From Xestospongia muta (taxonomy: Eukaryota > Porifera > Demospongiae > Haplosclerida > Petrosiidae): DNA of 64,000 nucleotides. This document shows, piece after piece, positions 1 through 12,189 of this stretch. The stretch spans positions 8,530,954 to 8,594,953 of the forward strand of contig OY848920.1 of assembly GCA_963693285.1 (NCBI GenBank). Direction: 5' to 3'. The notes beneath the pieces were generated by a model. It searched no databases, had not been told where the DNA came from, and was given only the letters and a program-made list of their open reading frames with translations. Position 1 is the stretch's first letter; every line of letters starts with the position of its first letter. The translations under genes were made by a program, and so were the position numbers.

Positions 1-339
1 TATCACTGACTTGTTTGATACCACCAGTAAGTGAAGAGGACACCAGCTCTAATGTCTTTATTGTTTTATTAGTTTTTAGTATTTCTGATAATATCAATAC
101 ACACTTACTGTCCAATGAAGTGTTGAATATATCAAGTATCCTCACTGTACACTTATTAAGATTGTTTATAATAACTGCAGTACTTTCAGGAGATGATGAG
201 TAGAGACTAATACTCCATTCTTTTCCTGTTTGTTGTTCTTTTATTAATTTACTCATAACATCTTCACTTTCTATTATACTTGGTGAGAAGAGTCTAACAC
301 TATTGTCATTATCATCCCACTGAACACTTCCAGTGTCTC
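1..339 (-). CDS. Array gene 1, terminal LRR exon (3' part outside window)
   Basis: Last exon of array gene 1, cut by the window edge. The acceptor AG lies at 340-341 in the context tttataacag, and the exon begins with two bases completing a phase-1 codon, so it joins the acidic exon ending at 3788 in frame (…DIK + GDTGSVQW). Visible: a lead segment (VQWDDNDNSV), an SEDV…KLIKEQQTGKEW block, then the first ribonuclease-inhibitor-like repeats with strands ILDIFN and TLELVS. About 113 of the roughly 263 residues expected from genes 2-4 are present, with no stop. LRRs of this type form a curved solenoid whose concave beta face binds ligands. The join over a 3.4 kb intron is inferred from phase and from the same arrangement in all six copies. 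Confidence 0.75.
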
Positions 340-3300
340 CTGTTATAAAACAGAGTTAGTATATAGTATAGTACACACATAGTAATATATACTATAACAC
401 ACTACAATACACAGACAACACAGACTGAAGAAGAAAGGAAGCCATTACTGTTTACTGACTATGGTTACTATGGCAACGATTTACAGGAGGCGTGGTTTAC
501 CGTTAATTTGAGACTAGACGTTCTGGGATTAGACATTCTGGGAACAACCCCTACAGATATATTAATCAATGGTACATTCTTTACTGTATAATGGATTTCA
601 GGTATCAATAAATTAACTTCGTGAGGCCAGCCTCTTTGCTTAGAGAGGAATTGTCTGGTAGTCTATTGAACTTGTACCTGACAAACCACATTGTTTTTAT
701 AGTTTAGTGTGACTAAAAACTGCTTTGATCTAATACAGGATCTGCAAACAAATTATTTAGACATTTCCTCTTTGAGTATGGTTTATTCTTTCTGTTCTTA
801 TTACATTAGAGTCATTGATAAAATATAAAAGCTAGCTCATGTTTAATGGAGTCCTGGAGTCTGATACAAGGATTTATCTTACCAGGGATTAATGTAAACA
901 TGTTTGTACTTTATTGTAACATTTTATATATAATCCATGAAGTAAACTATGTTCTTGTTTATTATTTTTATGAGCCTAAGTCTGTCTGACTCCACCCACT
1001 TGTGGTCAGATATACCAATGTACATACTTAGCTATAGTTAGATGACAACAATATTACTTCTGACAGGGATCAGTTGGAAATGAGTGATGTGTGGGGCTAG
1101 ATTTATACACAAATTATATTGTTTGTTTGTACATGTATTGTTATGTAACTGTTACCACATCATAATATAATTATAATAAAATGTAAAGAGATAATAATGT
1201 TATTAGACTAGAATCCACAATCTTTCTTCTCTACATTTAGTAGTGATATAGAATACTACAAGTAACTACATGTTCCTAATACTGGAATATCAATGTTATC
1301 ATGATATCATTTTGTCTTTCCTTTCTTTATTAAGTTATTCATTTTAATCAGTTACACTTTATAATATTATTGTGTCAGTACAAATCACAATAAATCATTG
1401 ATATAAATAGTTTTGTCTATAATGTTCCTTTTTTACATATTCTAATATTTAGACTAGCTAGGACACAGTTCGTAAAAAGACAAATTTGGAATCACAAAAG
1501 AAATCAAACAAATACAGTAAAGAACATAGAAGAAGACTATTATTGAATAATGATATCTGTAATATCAATGATTTTGTCTTTTATAATTGTTTTTAACTCC
1601 TCCCTGTATATCACTAACTCTCTTTATCAACAGTTAAGTCTGACTCCACCCATGTACAGATGACATATACATACAGTGACTTAGGAGGAAGTGAAGGTGG
1701 AAGTCAATGATATTATAACAGTTTATTAATATTAATAAAAGGGTGTGGCTAGATTTTTGCTTTGGACCACAAAATGCTAAAAAATGTGTTTCTGGGTCAA
1801 TTTTGATGTTGATCTAACAACTAAACATAAACCTACTAATGTTGTACATAGGAATGCTCTGTCATCACAAAAATGTTTGGTGGGTGTGGTTAAGTACAGT
1901 AGCTATACTGAGCAGTACATGTTAATAGATATAAACAAAAGTAGAAGGAATTACAAATAAGATGAGTTATTAGTTTAAGGCCAGCCCCTTTGCTTAGAGA
2001 GGAAGACAGTTAGTCCATACTATATATAGTACAGTTATCTCTTTCACTAACATTCCTGGTAAACCACAGTCTATTGAACTTGTACATGACAAACCACATT
2101 GTTTTTATAGTGGGTGTGGCTGAAAACTGTTTTAATCTAAGAAGTGCAGGATCTACAAACAAACATCATTAGATGTTTCATTCTGAAATATTAGACTTCT
2201 TTGTCCTTTCTTGTTTTATTGTGTTACAATTACTTTCATTTAGTCATGTTGATTTAACTCAATAAAAACATTATGTTGTAGTCTCACAAACTAACTCAAG
2301 AGAAAGGGGTTGGGTTGATTATGTTACTTTTTAATATTAACATATAATATATAATTAACCGAGGTTTACATAATATTAAATTCCTTATTTCCAAACACAT
2401 AACATCTAATGATCATTATGTTCTATGGTACTAGTTGAGACAGTCTTGTTTTAAACTGTAATAGTTTATATTGACTCCACCCATAATATTGTCATCATAT
2501 TATGTATACACTAATACCTCAAGTATTAACTTATCATAATAGACTGTGAGAGAAAGTACATTATTAATGTTGACATACACTGTAAACAATGGATCTTGTA
2601 TAGCAGATTGTCAAAAGTAGGAGGGGCTAGTATCCTAGACTACACTAGTGTTATATTAAGGGACTTGATTGATTGTTGTTTGAAGTGTTCATAACATAAC
2701 AAGAAACACTTACTATATTATTATAAACATGTCATTACAAACATTGTGAACTGGTAGCTATCTTTAGATAACTTAGTTAAAAGTAGAATTATATTACAGA
2801 TATAATATGTATGCTATGATCAAGTCTGGGAGTTTGATTACATTACTGGTTGTGACATAACTCACAGCTCACTATAAGTATACAGTATGGTGTGGGTTGG
2901 GCTATAGTGTGTTTGTGGTATGTAGTCTCATCTGAAGACGGCCATGTGTCCCGAGTAAAAAGGTAGTCATGTGATTTTGCTAAAATGTCTTTAGTCTCAT
3001 TCCCAGACTGCTACATCCACAAAGCAAAAAGGTATCTTGGTCAGGGAACATGGTAGTCTTGGGACAAGACTATGAGGTATGATATCTAAAATATTTTGTT
3101 GATATTTTAAACTTCTACATGTGTATTTACCATAATTAATACAGGAAACAGATCTATGTGGACACACCCACATAATATAACAAATGATGACAAGGTTTGG
3201 TAAAAGAAGGTCACATACTGAAATGTGATAGAAGTTTCAGTTTCAATTTCTAAGGTGACCATGGATAGACACTTTTGTACTTTATCAAATGGAGGGTACG

Positions 3301-3787
3301 ATATATTAGGAGAGATGTTATGTGAACAAACCTACTATAGGTTTTAGTAATTGTGGTTTAATAAATCATTTTATCAAGTTAAAACTTTAAAATGGGGATC
3401 ATTATAGAGACCAACCCTGTGTGGGAGGGTTATCATAAAGACAAGTCTACAAAGTATATCACAAGATGGTAGCCATGATATTGATCATACAAGGAACTTT
3501 ACCAATGATGTCACATACAAGGTATCTAATTTTATATTCAACCTACCCAGATATCTTTGTTGTTGACCAGTAGATGACAAGATGTCATGACCTGTTACTA
3601 ACATGCTCCTTTCTTTTAACTGTTCAGATAATGGAGACTCCAAGTCTACATAATTATAAAATGTATCATCTTATATAACATTTAACATTTGAACTATAAG
3701 ATGACCTATCAACTGAATCATTTTAGTGTTAAATAAAATGTAGTCTTGTTATGACACAGAGCATTATACATTTATAATATGACATAC
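340..3787. other. Large intron of array gene 1; segmental repeat
   Basis: No convincing coding sequence. This 3.4 kb interval separates the acidic exon from the LRR exon. It is near-identical over most of its length to 18338-21100 (gene 2), to 43912-46700 (gene 4) and, with internal deletions, to 31611-33240 (gene 3). It holds an internal duplication: segments near 625-745 and 1977-2150 share the block around ccagcc…tttgcttagagagg and the block ending in cacattgtttttatag. A short imperfect inverted repeat (arms near 2992-3009 and 3052-3070, type tagtct…cccagact) looks MITE-like and recurs near 20970 and 46510. Confidence 0.6.
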
Positions 3788-6700
3788 CTTTTATATCTGA
3801 ACACTCTTCATCTGTATCATGATCTGACTGTTCAATATGTGAATCTTTGATGTCAGCTGAACTCTTCTTATCTTTTAACTCTGATAGTGGAGACTGTATG
3901 AAATAATCACAAAATATAATTTACATTATTACCTGTAGTTTTAATGATAGATAGTATGGACTCATCTTCCTGGGTAGACTTTGTTTGAGTTCCTTGATCA
4001 GTTAGTGGTTTATGAGTCTTTGAGGTAAATGCTACATCTAGTAATATAAGTAACAGACAATAGTGACAATGTATTTGGAGGACTGTCACTGGTTTGATAT
4101 CCCAGATATAGCTCTTCTAGATTTATAGTAAATGTATTGCTTAATTTAAAGTATTTAAACCATTGTATCAGCTGTTAGAATTTAAATCTGCTGTTTCTAG
4201 AGACCAAGTTAGTAATTCTATCAAGACATTCTTACAAAGTAAACCACATTACGTTACCTCAGTCAATATGTTCTTTTATTTATTTCCACTGATACACCTG
4301 AATCCAATTCAGTCATCTATGAATCTCATTACTACAACAGTATAACTAAACCCACAATACTAAGGCTATATAAAATGACTACACCCTCATTTGTTTAGAT
4401 TCACTCACTCAATAATACAATATCATATGTACATACTATAATAGTTACCTTTTAAACTCTGCTTTAATTCCTCAATCTGTTTGTCTCTCTCTCGTAGTTG
4501 TAATCTCAATGATGTGGTTACTTCTTGTAGTTTTTCTATTTCTTTTTGTCTCTCAGCAGACACTGACACTAATTCCTTCTCAATAACTAAGAGAAAACAA
4601 GTGATCAAAACTATATCACTATTGACAAATATGTGATATAAACTGTGTTAGTGATAGCTATTGTATTAATAATACCTTCCCTCCTTTTTGGAAATGATGT
4701 CATATCTTCAACCTGTTTTTCTTTCATTTGTTTCATTTCTATATATAACAACATTGTACAATATATTATATATGTACTCAGTATAAATGGTATGATAAAT
4801 TATATTCATGATCTCAAATAGAATAAGTTAGAAACAAAATTTAAATATACAAACATACTAATTTAGGATACTAGACAACTATTAACAAATATTACTACAT
4901 TCATTTATTGACTCTATTTATATAATATTTTCTCATCAATTATTATCTGTTATATTAATATCAATTACCTTGTAAGTTCTGTTTTAGTGTCTCATTTTCT
5001 TTGTCTTTCTCTCTTAGTTGTGATGTTAAATCTTCAACTTCCTTTTCTTTCATTTGTCTCATTTCTATGTAAAAATATTGAGTTATAAACAGTTGTACTA
5101 TATTTAGTAAATTAGAACTACAAATCAAATTCATAATCTCATGAATATAGTTAAGAAGGAATTTTAATTATGTACACACACACACAATAGGATAATAGAT
5201 ATTGACTACATGGACAAATACCTTCATTTTGCTTTTCAATAGATGACATTTCCATAGTCATCTTTTTCCGCATGGTTTGTTCTAGTTCCAGTTGACTTCT
5301 CAACTCCTTTGTGTTCTCTTCTACAATAGTTCTAACCTCCTATATATCAATAAACAACACATGTAGTAACTGTTGTCTAATACTACTCATCTCTTACCTT
5401 GTCTCTTCTATGATCTAAAATGGTACAGCGACCAATACTCAATTGTAATAATCCTTTCTTCTTTAAAAATTCAAGAGTCTCCTGAGCTCTGGCAATAAGC
5501 AAAGTCATTAGATTGAGTGGGAAAAAACAGGTGATAATGATGGAATTGCTTCTTTGAATATAACGAATCTCAACACTTGTATCAAGTGATTTTGAGATGA
5601 TAGCTTCAATGTCTTTGATAGTGCAGTCATTGGGATCCCAGTCCAACTTAAAGATAGCTTTCTCAATTTTAAGAAGAGAAGGAGTTTTGGTTACTTTAAA
5701 ACTTTTGCCAAGACAAAGAGAAGCTTTAGTTTCTTCACAAAACAACTGAAGGGATTTTTTATATTTTTGTATATGTGTCTCAGCTCCTTTGATTTTGAAC
5801 CGTTCCACAATACCCTCCAGACAACTGATACTGATCAGTGTACAGTGATCTCTCACAACATCTAGGACATCATCAATGGACTTTGAATCAGTTATTTCAG
5901 CTTTGAAGTGAGGGTAGCCATCTTTGAGATATGTTTTCAATGTATCCAGAGGTGGAGGACTTGCATTGATTGCTTCACGAACTTCACTAAAAGCTATTGC
6001 AAACTTGCTTTTTATTGAACTAAATACAGAACTTAAATTTTGAGAGATTGATGGAATGGTATCACCTTGACAACAATAAAATAATTTTAATCTTTATTAT
6101 ATATACAAACCTTGCAGGAGATCTGAAGCTGAGCTACTATTGGCTGGAGTTGATGCTATATGAGTCAATGGATTATCTAATGTTTCCAGATATGTTGGAT
6201 TACCTTCACTAACTCCACTACTACTGCTAATATATACTTCTGGAATGTCATCATTAGGAAATGCTTTCTCTATTATAACTTTATACACATAATACAATAT
6301 AAATCAAACACTTACCGTAATCCTTTAAGATAGCTTTAGCACATGATACATTGCTAGTAAATTTTAATAGTACACTAGCAAACACTACTAGATTATGATA
6401 GTTGGTATGTACGGCATGACGCACATTCTTTAGCAAAAGAAAAATTGCTTTTTCTTCTGAAAAAGACTGTGCAGTAGTTTTAACATTATTGAATGTTATC
6501 CTTGAAATGACTCCTTCTCGATGGAGTCGTTCTGATACCCTAATAGGATATTGAAAAGACTGAGAGAGAGTACCATAATGACAACATAAAATGTCACTGG
6601 CATGATCTTCACAACTACTATGACTTGTCATTGCTACCTCTTGAACAGTACTTGATGTTGTCTGGTCATCTGGAAATGTTTGACCTATTAACAATAAGTA

Positions 6701-7677
6701 TTAATTATAAATTATTCAATTGACTCTCACCATATTCAGTGATAATTCTCTCAGACAGTGTTTTCATTTCTTTAAACTTGGACAGTACTGTTGCTACCAC
6801 TTTCAATTTCTTGTGATCTGAAGATACTGCTGTATATATAGCAGATAACAGAGTTGTCTTCTTCTCATCTAATATGTCTTCAATTTCTAATGTCTCCATC
6901 TCATCAAGTGTTTCTTCACTGATACATCTCTCACTAAATAAGAGCTGGGACACTTTTACAGGATAAATCAGACACTGTGACAGTGTATCATTATGACACT
7001 GAAGAATAGCAGTTGCTTTGTTAGCTAGAGACTGAGAGTCTATTCCTATAATAAGAACAGTACACAATCCATAAACAAACTAGTAATATAACTAGATGTA
7101 CATGTAAAAGGTTATTGTACTCACTAGTAGGGAGGCTATAAGATTTTTGCAATGTCTGTTCATACTCATGGCCAACAGGATTGATCAAAGACAGTGACAT
7201 CTCTCCAATAAAACTTTGTTTCTTCACTAAGGAACAAACACATATTTACTGACTGTATCAATAAATGTTATATCAACTTACCTTTAGTTAAATGTTGATG
7301 TATTTCATTAGCCTTCTTGATATTATTAACAATAGGACTCTTAATAGCATCAATCACTGTTTCCCAGGTAACAAGATGTGACTCAGTAGTAGTTAACCAG
7401 CTATGAATGACTTGATCAAGTTTGATAGCATCACTCTCTTGGCTACGTTTTAAACCATCCAAAATACTGCGAGGAACTTTGAGACTTAACCCAATCTCAT
7501 ACCACAAGTTACTAATATCAGCTAATAGATTGAGTAGTTCATGTTCAGTGGGAGCCTTCTTCAAAAGATCTGAAATATCTAAATGAAGAGAAGTAAGATA
7601 TTAAAATGACTAACAGTTTATATCAGGTCTTGTATGTTACCTAAATGTTGAGTTTGAGACAGTTCCTTTGTAGCCAT
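3788..7677 (-). CDS. Array gene 1, Death-CARD-CARD-alpha/beta-coiled-coil exons
   Basis: Thirteen exons read by hand on the minus strand: 7641-7677, 7282-7578, 7125-7226, 6731-7045, 6316-6684, 6111-6269, 5398-6065, 5222-5339, 4969-5064, 4676-4738, 4449-4586, 3933-4037, 3788-3880. The start ATG at 7677 opens a 37-nt exon (MATKELSQTQHL). Residues about 13-111 form a Death domain (LWYEIGLSLKV, HLVTWETVIDAI). Two CARD-like six-helix domains follow at about 146-250 and 251-373 (YPVKVSQLL, YPIRVSERL), then a serine-rich linker, an alpha/beta domain at about 427-648 (SIIITCFFP), heptad-rich coiled coils to about 786 and an acidic linker. All introns are phase 1 except the phase-0 intron after the alpha/beta exon. 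Exon 7125-7226 is a chimaera of a CARD start and a Death-exon end. Probable role: cytosolic adaptor or sensor of innate-immune or cell-death signalling, inferred from domains only. From 5222 to about 6700 it is almost identical to gene 4. Confidence 0.7.
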
Positions 7678-7969
7678 AGTTACTATTATGAGAGCAGGTA
7701 AGATAGAATCTAACGAACTATAGATCTTCTTTACTGAGCGTACACCGAGGAAGAGGTGTCCCTGTGATATTTAGGGTGGGGCTACTTAACAGTTTATGAA
7801 TATTTTACAAAAATTATAAATCTACGAATTAAAAGTTGACATACACCCAGTGATGTATGGGTGGCTTATTATAAAATACTGTTCTGGAATATTTAGTCTG
7901 ACATTAGATAGCAATATAATATCTCAGAGTCATCATTAATTATTAATACAACTCAGGAGAGAACTGGTT
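7678..7969. other. 5' flank of array gene 1
   Basis: Short upstream interval of gene 1, presumably holding its promoter and 5' UTR. It resembles the sequence upstream of gene 2 (25812 onward), including the block around ttagggtggggct. No TATA box or other motif is convincing. Confidence 0.3.
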
Positions 7970-9375
7970 TGATGTATGAAGGCTGCATTGACTGTTGATG
8001 TTGAAGAGTTTTTGTTTTTTTATCAAACTTCTTTTCCATGTTTGTAATTTGTAACTTCATCCTTTCCATAACACATTCTATCATTTAAGACTTATATTCT
8101 TGTATTATATGAGCTACTATGACCACACATAACTTAATAAGATTCATTAGCCACACCCAAATACACAAGTTGGTAGGAACCTTCTTAAGATGTCTTTGAC
8201 ACATTATGTATATTACATTATATTAAATTTTCTCACCATCATAACAAGTTTTATTTGGTGTTAGAACAACAAACAGTCAATGTTTTTGGGTGGAGCTCAT
8301 TCTATTGGTTATATTTCTAATATTAGCTATATTTCCAGACCTAGCTGATTTATAAACAATACCTACAATGTTATCAGATCATGTAAACTGTTGTAAATGT
8401 ATCAGTAGAAACAAACATAGTTTAATAAATGATTTATACACATTGTACATACTAACAATAAATACAACAATACATATCATATGTATGTTTAACTGGTTAT
8501 ATTAAAATCATTTTATTAAGCAAAAAAGTGGAACAATACCAATTATGATTGTCTTCCTTTTATTAAGAGATACTACAAAAGTTAGTTGTTAAAATATAAC
8601 AAATACATGTGTCCAGTAATGTACTGTTAATATTATACATGTAAACAAAACATAAAGTTATTATTTTATACTTGTCTGTCCATCAAGATAAAGAGTTATG
8701 ATAACACATACACACATACAAGACAAATGGAAAACTAGTCCTAGTTCACAGTGATATACAGGAATTAATTATGAATGTCTAATGGTTATTTCATTCTATA
8801 CAAATGTTTCTGATGGTGTGCGACTGATGTGTGAAGGCTGCATTGACTGTTGATGTTGAAGAGTTTTTATTTTTTTTATCAAACTTCTTTTCCATGTTTG
8901 TAATTTGTAACTTCATCCTTTCCATAAGACATTCTATCATTTAAGACATATATTCTTGTATTATATGAGCCACTATGATCACACATAACTTAATAAGATT
9001 CATTAGCCACACCCAAATACACAAGTTGATAGGAACCTTCTTAAGAGGTCTTTGACACATTATGTATATTACATTATATTAAATTTTCACACCATCATAA
9101 CAAGTTTTATTTGGTGTTAGAATAACAAACAGTCAATGTTTTTGGGTGGAGCTCATTATATTGGTTATATTTCTAATATTAGCTATATTTCCAGACCTAG
9201 CTGATTTATAAACAATACATACAATGTTATCAGTAGTTTATGTAAACTGTTGTAAATGTATTAGTAGAAACAAACATAGTTTAATAAATGATTTATACAC
9301 ATTGTATATACTAACAGTAAATACAACAATACAATAATACATGTAACGTGATATGTTTAAATGGTTATATTAAAA
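7970..9375 (-). repeat. Two tandem relic copies of the scaffold gene 3' end
   Basis: Two diverged copies of one segment lie in tandem, about 7970-8520 and 8815-9375, with an 8.5-8.8 kb spacer that matches 51450-51740. Each begins with a version of the last scaffold coding segment seen intact at 51740-51880 (minus strand, coiled-coil end around MEKKFDEKLRTL), but substitutions and T-runs destroy the frame. The rest of each copy matches the 3' flank at 50880-51440. I see no usable gene here; it is a decayed tandem duplication of a gene 3' end. Confidence 0.55.
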
Positions 9376-10660
9376 TCATTTATGAAACAAAAAAATGTTA
9401 ATTTTAGTTCTTGGCAGATCATTCTTTGAGGACATTGATGCTAACTGACGTTGATAACGCTTCTTAATTTGAGAAAGACGAATTTGAAAAGCTTGTCGAA
9501 TTGTATCTAATACATCATCAAGGTACTTTTCAAGCTGAGAATTTCTCTTTTCACCTAGGTTAGGTTCTGAATACTGGAGAGAAGAGAGAGTAATTCATTA
9601 TTTATAACTACTATTGTGTTTCATTTAAAACTACATTAATATGAGATATTGTAGTTTAGAGATTTAATACTTTATTTTTCAACTAACCTGTGTCAAAATA
9701 GACTTGGGTGCTCTTGTGTTGTCAACTGGTTTAGGTACATTGTTCTCTCGGACAGGTACATCACATATAACAGCTAATAGAGAAGAAAAAATGCCAGTAA
9801 TTATTGTTTAAAAGTGTCCACTACAGAGGGATTTAACTTAGTATATTTTGTTAAAGTACCTTTTTTGGACTTCTGTTAGGATTATTATACCCACCAGGAA
9901 GATAAGGATTTGATGGAGTATCAGGAAAATAAAGTCCATCTCTTCTGTGAGATAAGAATGAAAGACAAATATTAAATAATGACTTTGCAGGACAGTGCTT
10001 TTATTAGAACTCATACACTTGATTAAATGTGAGGTTAGTTAAATATTAATGTACATATACTATACCTTGTTGTAGAGGTTATAGGAAGTGGAGAGACATT
10101 TTTGTGGTCTCCGAGGATAATCCTTTCTAGGTGCCATATAGACGTAGGATTCATAACTATCATCATCAGCTGCTTCATCTTTAAGAGGAGAAAGATATTC
10201 ATAATGATGATGAAGAACTTCATCTGATAAGACGGGATGAGAATAAAATGAACTGTCCTGTCCATCTGGGGATGTCCTCTTGTCTGACTCTATCGGAGGT
10301 CTCAAACAAACATAGCTGTCTTCATCTTCTGGTTCTTTAGCTTCTTCGAGTTCTTTAATTGTCGGGGTTTCTCCTGGTTCTTCTTTATCCAAGGCACACT
10401 TGGTACCTCGAGGAGCCAGGAAATCGTAAATTGGATATTTTGGTGTACTTGGAGATCTAATAAGAGGACTAGGACTGTGCCTGGCATGGTGAGAGCCAGC
10501 GGCCAAATTTGGCATGCTCATATTGACCGGTAACCCACCTAGCTGGTTTGGTGATGTTGGTGAGGGCTCGGATGGAACTGGGTTAGTTGGTATACAATGT
10601 AGTGGTTTGTAAGTCACTGAGACATTGTCCTCGGAGTCATCACTGGCAGGAGGTATGTAT
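9376..10660 (-). pseudogene. Tyrosine-motif scaffold gene, copy 1 (frameshifted, truncated)
   Basis: Four exons are recognisable: 10066-10660, 9860-9944, about 9695-9775 and 9376-9573. Exon 1 encodes a proline- and serine-rich region (PIYDFLAPRGTK) and a run of tyrosine motifs: YVCLRPP, YEYLSPL and YVYM, the last matching the YxxM docking motif for PI3-kinase p85 SH2 domains. The final exon starts a coiled coil (EKRNSQLEKYLDD). Compared with copy 2 (51728-53266), one extra A near 10100 (five instead of four) shifts the frame after YPRRPQ, a missing A at the exon ending 9860 breaks the next junction, and the last exon runs out of homology at about 9410, ending at a foreign stop at 9376. I do not recognise the family; a phosphotyrosine docking protein is an inference from motifs and from the neighbouring receptor kinase. 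5' exons are not visible. Confidence 0.6.
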
Positions 10661-11040
10661 CTAAACAGAGAGAGAATAAGTACATGTAATAAGTTAACAT
10701 GATCTTCTATTTGGTATTTGTGACAGTCTACAACAATTTTTATATAATGTTATATATTTTATCAAAATAATAATCACATTATAATTAATTAATACAATAA
10801 TTAACTGTCTGCTATTCAGGGCCAGTCATATTTTAAGCTCAGACAAGCTCAAAGATAGTCTGTCTTTCTCAAATGTTAGTGATGTTAGTTACTCAGAAAT
10901 TAGTCTTTTAAATGCTCTCTTATTTAAATGTAAGAAAACTATTAAATATAAATGGTAAGGTAACTTGTAATGAAGTACATATGAATTTACATGGCCAGTA
11001 CATAAAGTTCCTACATTTATATAATGTAAACTATAATGCA

Positions 11041-11310
11041 TACCTTGTAGAGGTTTTAGGTATTGGAAAGCCATTTTGTGATTCTATGATGATAATACTG
11101 TTTTTATATAGATGTAGAACATATTTGAGAAGATGGAGATATATCTATTCAGTTTTATAGTGAAGATGTAGAATGGTAGAATCCATTAGTCTGGTGTTGC
11201 CAGCTCTTCTTCTAGGGAGATCCTCTTATACGACTCTATTGGAGGTCTCAAACAAACACAGCTGTCTTCATTCTTGGGCTATTTAGCTTCAATTATGGAG
11301 CTCTTTTGTT
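11041..11310 (-). pseudogene. Relic of scaffold exon 1
   Basis: The minus-strand translation contains a decayed version of the scaffold tyrosine-motif exon: CVCLRPPIES against YVCLRPPIES in the better copies, with stops and deletions around it. A sister relic lies at about 54000-54290, so the relic was duplicated after it decayed. The flanking intervals 10661-11040 and 11311-11330 show nothing else I can support. Confidence 0.5.
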
Positions 11311-11329
11311 GTATTTGCTAGTACAGAAG

Positions 11330-11792
11330 GACCTGGCAGTCTAGTCTCAAGGTGGCAGTGACAGTGTATCAATATAAGCTGGATGAGTATTATTTGTTTC
11401 ATTAGGTTGGACATCAATTCCTGTAACAGAGATAACACACTATAGTAGATATTGTAGATCTTTCACTCATCATCAGAGTTAGAAGACATTTTTAAAATCT
11501 TCTCATACTCGTGTGCAATAGTGTTTTCTTCAATGACCTCCTTTCTCAAAACATCCAAAACGTGCTTTCTCGTAGCATGAGGGTTGGTACCTAACCACAA
11601 TTTAAACATTTTTAATGTTTTGTAAGTAGAATCTTCTACTAGTCTGTGAATGTCATTTAACTTCACATCATTCAGTTTTAACAGGACTCCCAACTGATAC
11701 CATTTACTACCAATACGAATATGTTCACATAATTCATCAAGTGTTGGTTTCTCTTCTAGAATCTCCTCGAAAGATAGGTTTCTTGTAGCCAT
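11330..11792 (-). pseudogene. Solo Death exon with CARD remnant
   Basis: ATG at 11792 opens a Death-domain exon nearly identical to exon 1 of array gene 3 (MATRNLSFEEILEE; KWYQLGVLLKLND). In gene 3 this exon is spliced to a CARD exon. Here the donor site is changed: the GT seen in the sister relic at 28.49 kb is AT near 11471, so translation would read through to a stop at 11463 after MSSNSDDE. The following CARD exon survives only as a stub at about 11345-11422 (IDVQPNETNN) that hits a stop. A free-standing Death-only protein of 109 residues is possible, but a relic left by duplication of the gene 3 region is more likely. Confidence 0.55.
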
Positions 11793-12189
11793 TGCTTCTA
11801 GTAAGGTGACACTTCGTGACACACTCAGTGAATTTGGTGACCTATGGGTGGGGCTTATTACAAATATAATCATAACATGTGGGGTTGAATTTGAACTGTA
11901 CAGTACAGGTTAGTATTGTATTCATCTCTTGTTGTCTGATCTATCCTCTCATATTATATATCTAGTATTTTAACATATAACTATATTATATTAATATTAT
12001 AGTGTTCAATTGTTCAGTACTGGTTGTATTAATTTATATTCAAGGACTTTATCCTCCTATATTAATAGTATGTGGATCATATGTTTGTTATATTTGGAAA
12101 TAATGAATCCATTGCAATTGTAATTGACCACAACCTAGTATATTTATGACAATAATACATCTGTTTTTAATCTGTAGTGACCACACCCC
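11793..12189. promoter_or_regulatory. Head-to-head spacer between Death exon and kinase copy 1
   Basis: About 400 bp separate the divergent Death exon start (minus) and the first recognisable kinase-gene exon (plus). The same layout recurs at 38124-38560. It may be a shared promoter region, or merely the breakpoint where the long receptor ectodomain was cut off. No core promoter motif is convincing. Confidence 0.25.

Noticed and set aside
6097..6297. Alternative start of a separate small gene at the linker exon (66 residues)
   Set aside because: The upstream part is intron; the exon 6111-6269 fits phase-1 splicing with its neighbours and is conserved in gene 4.
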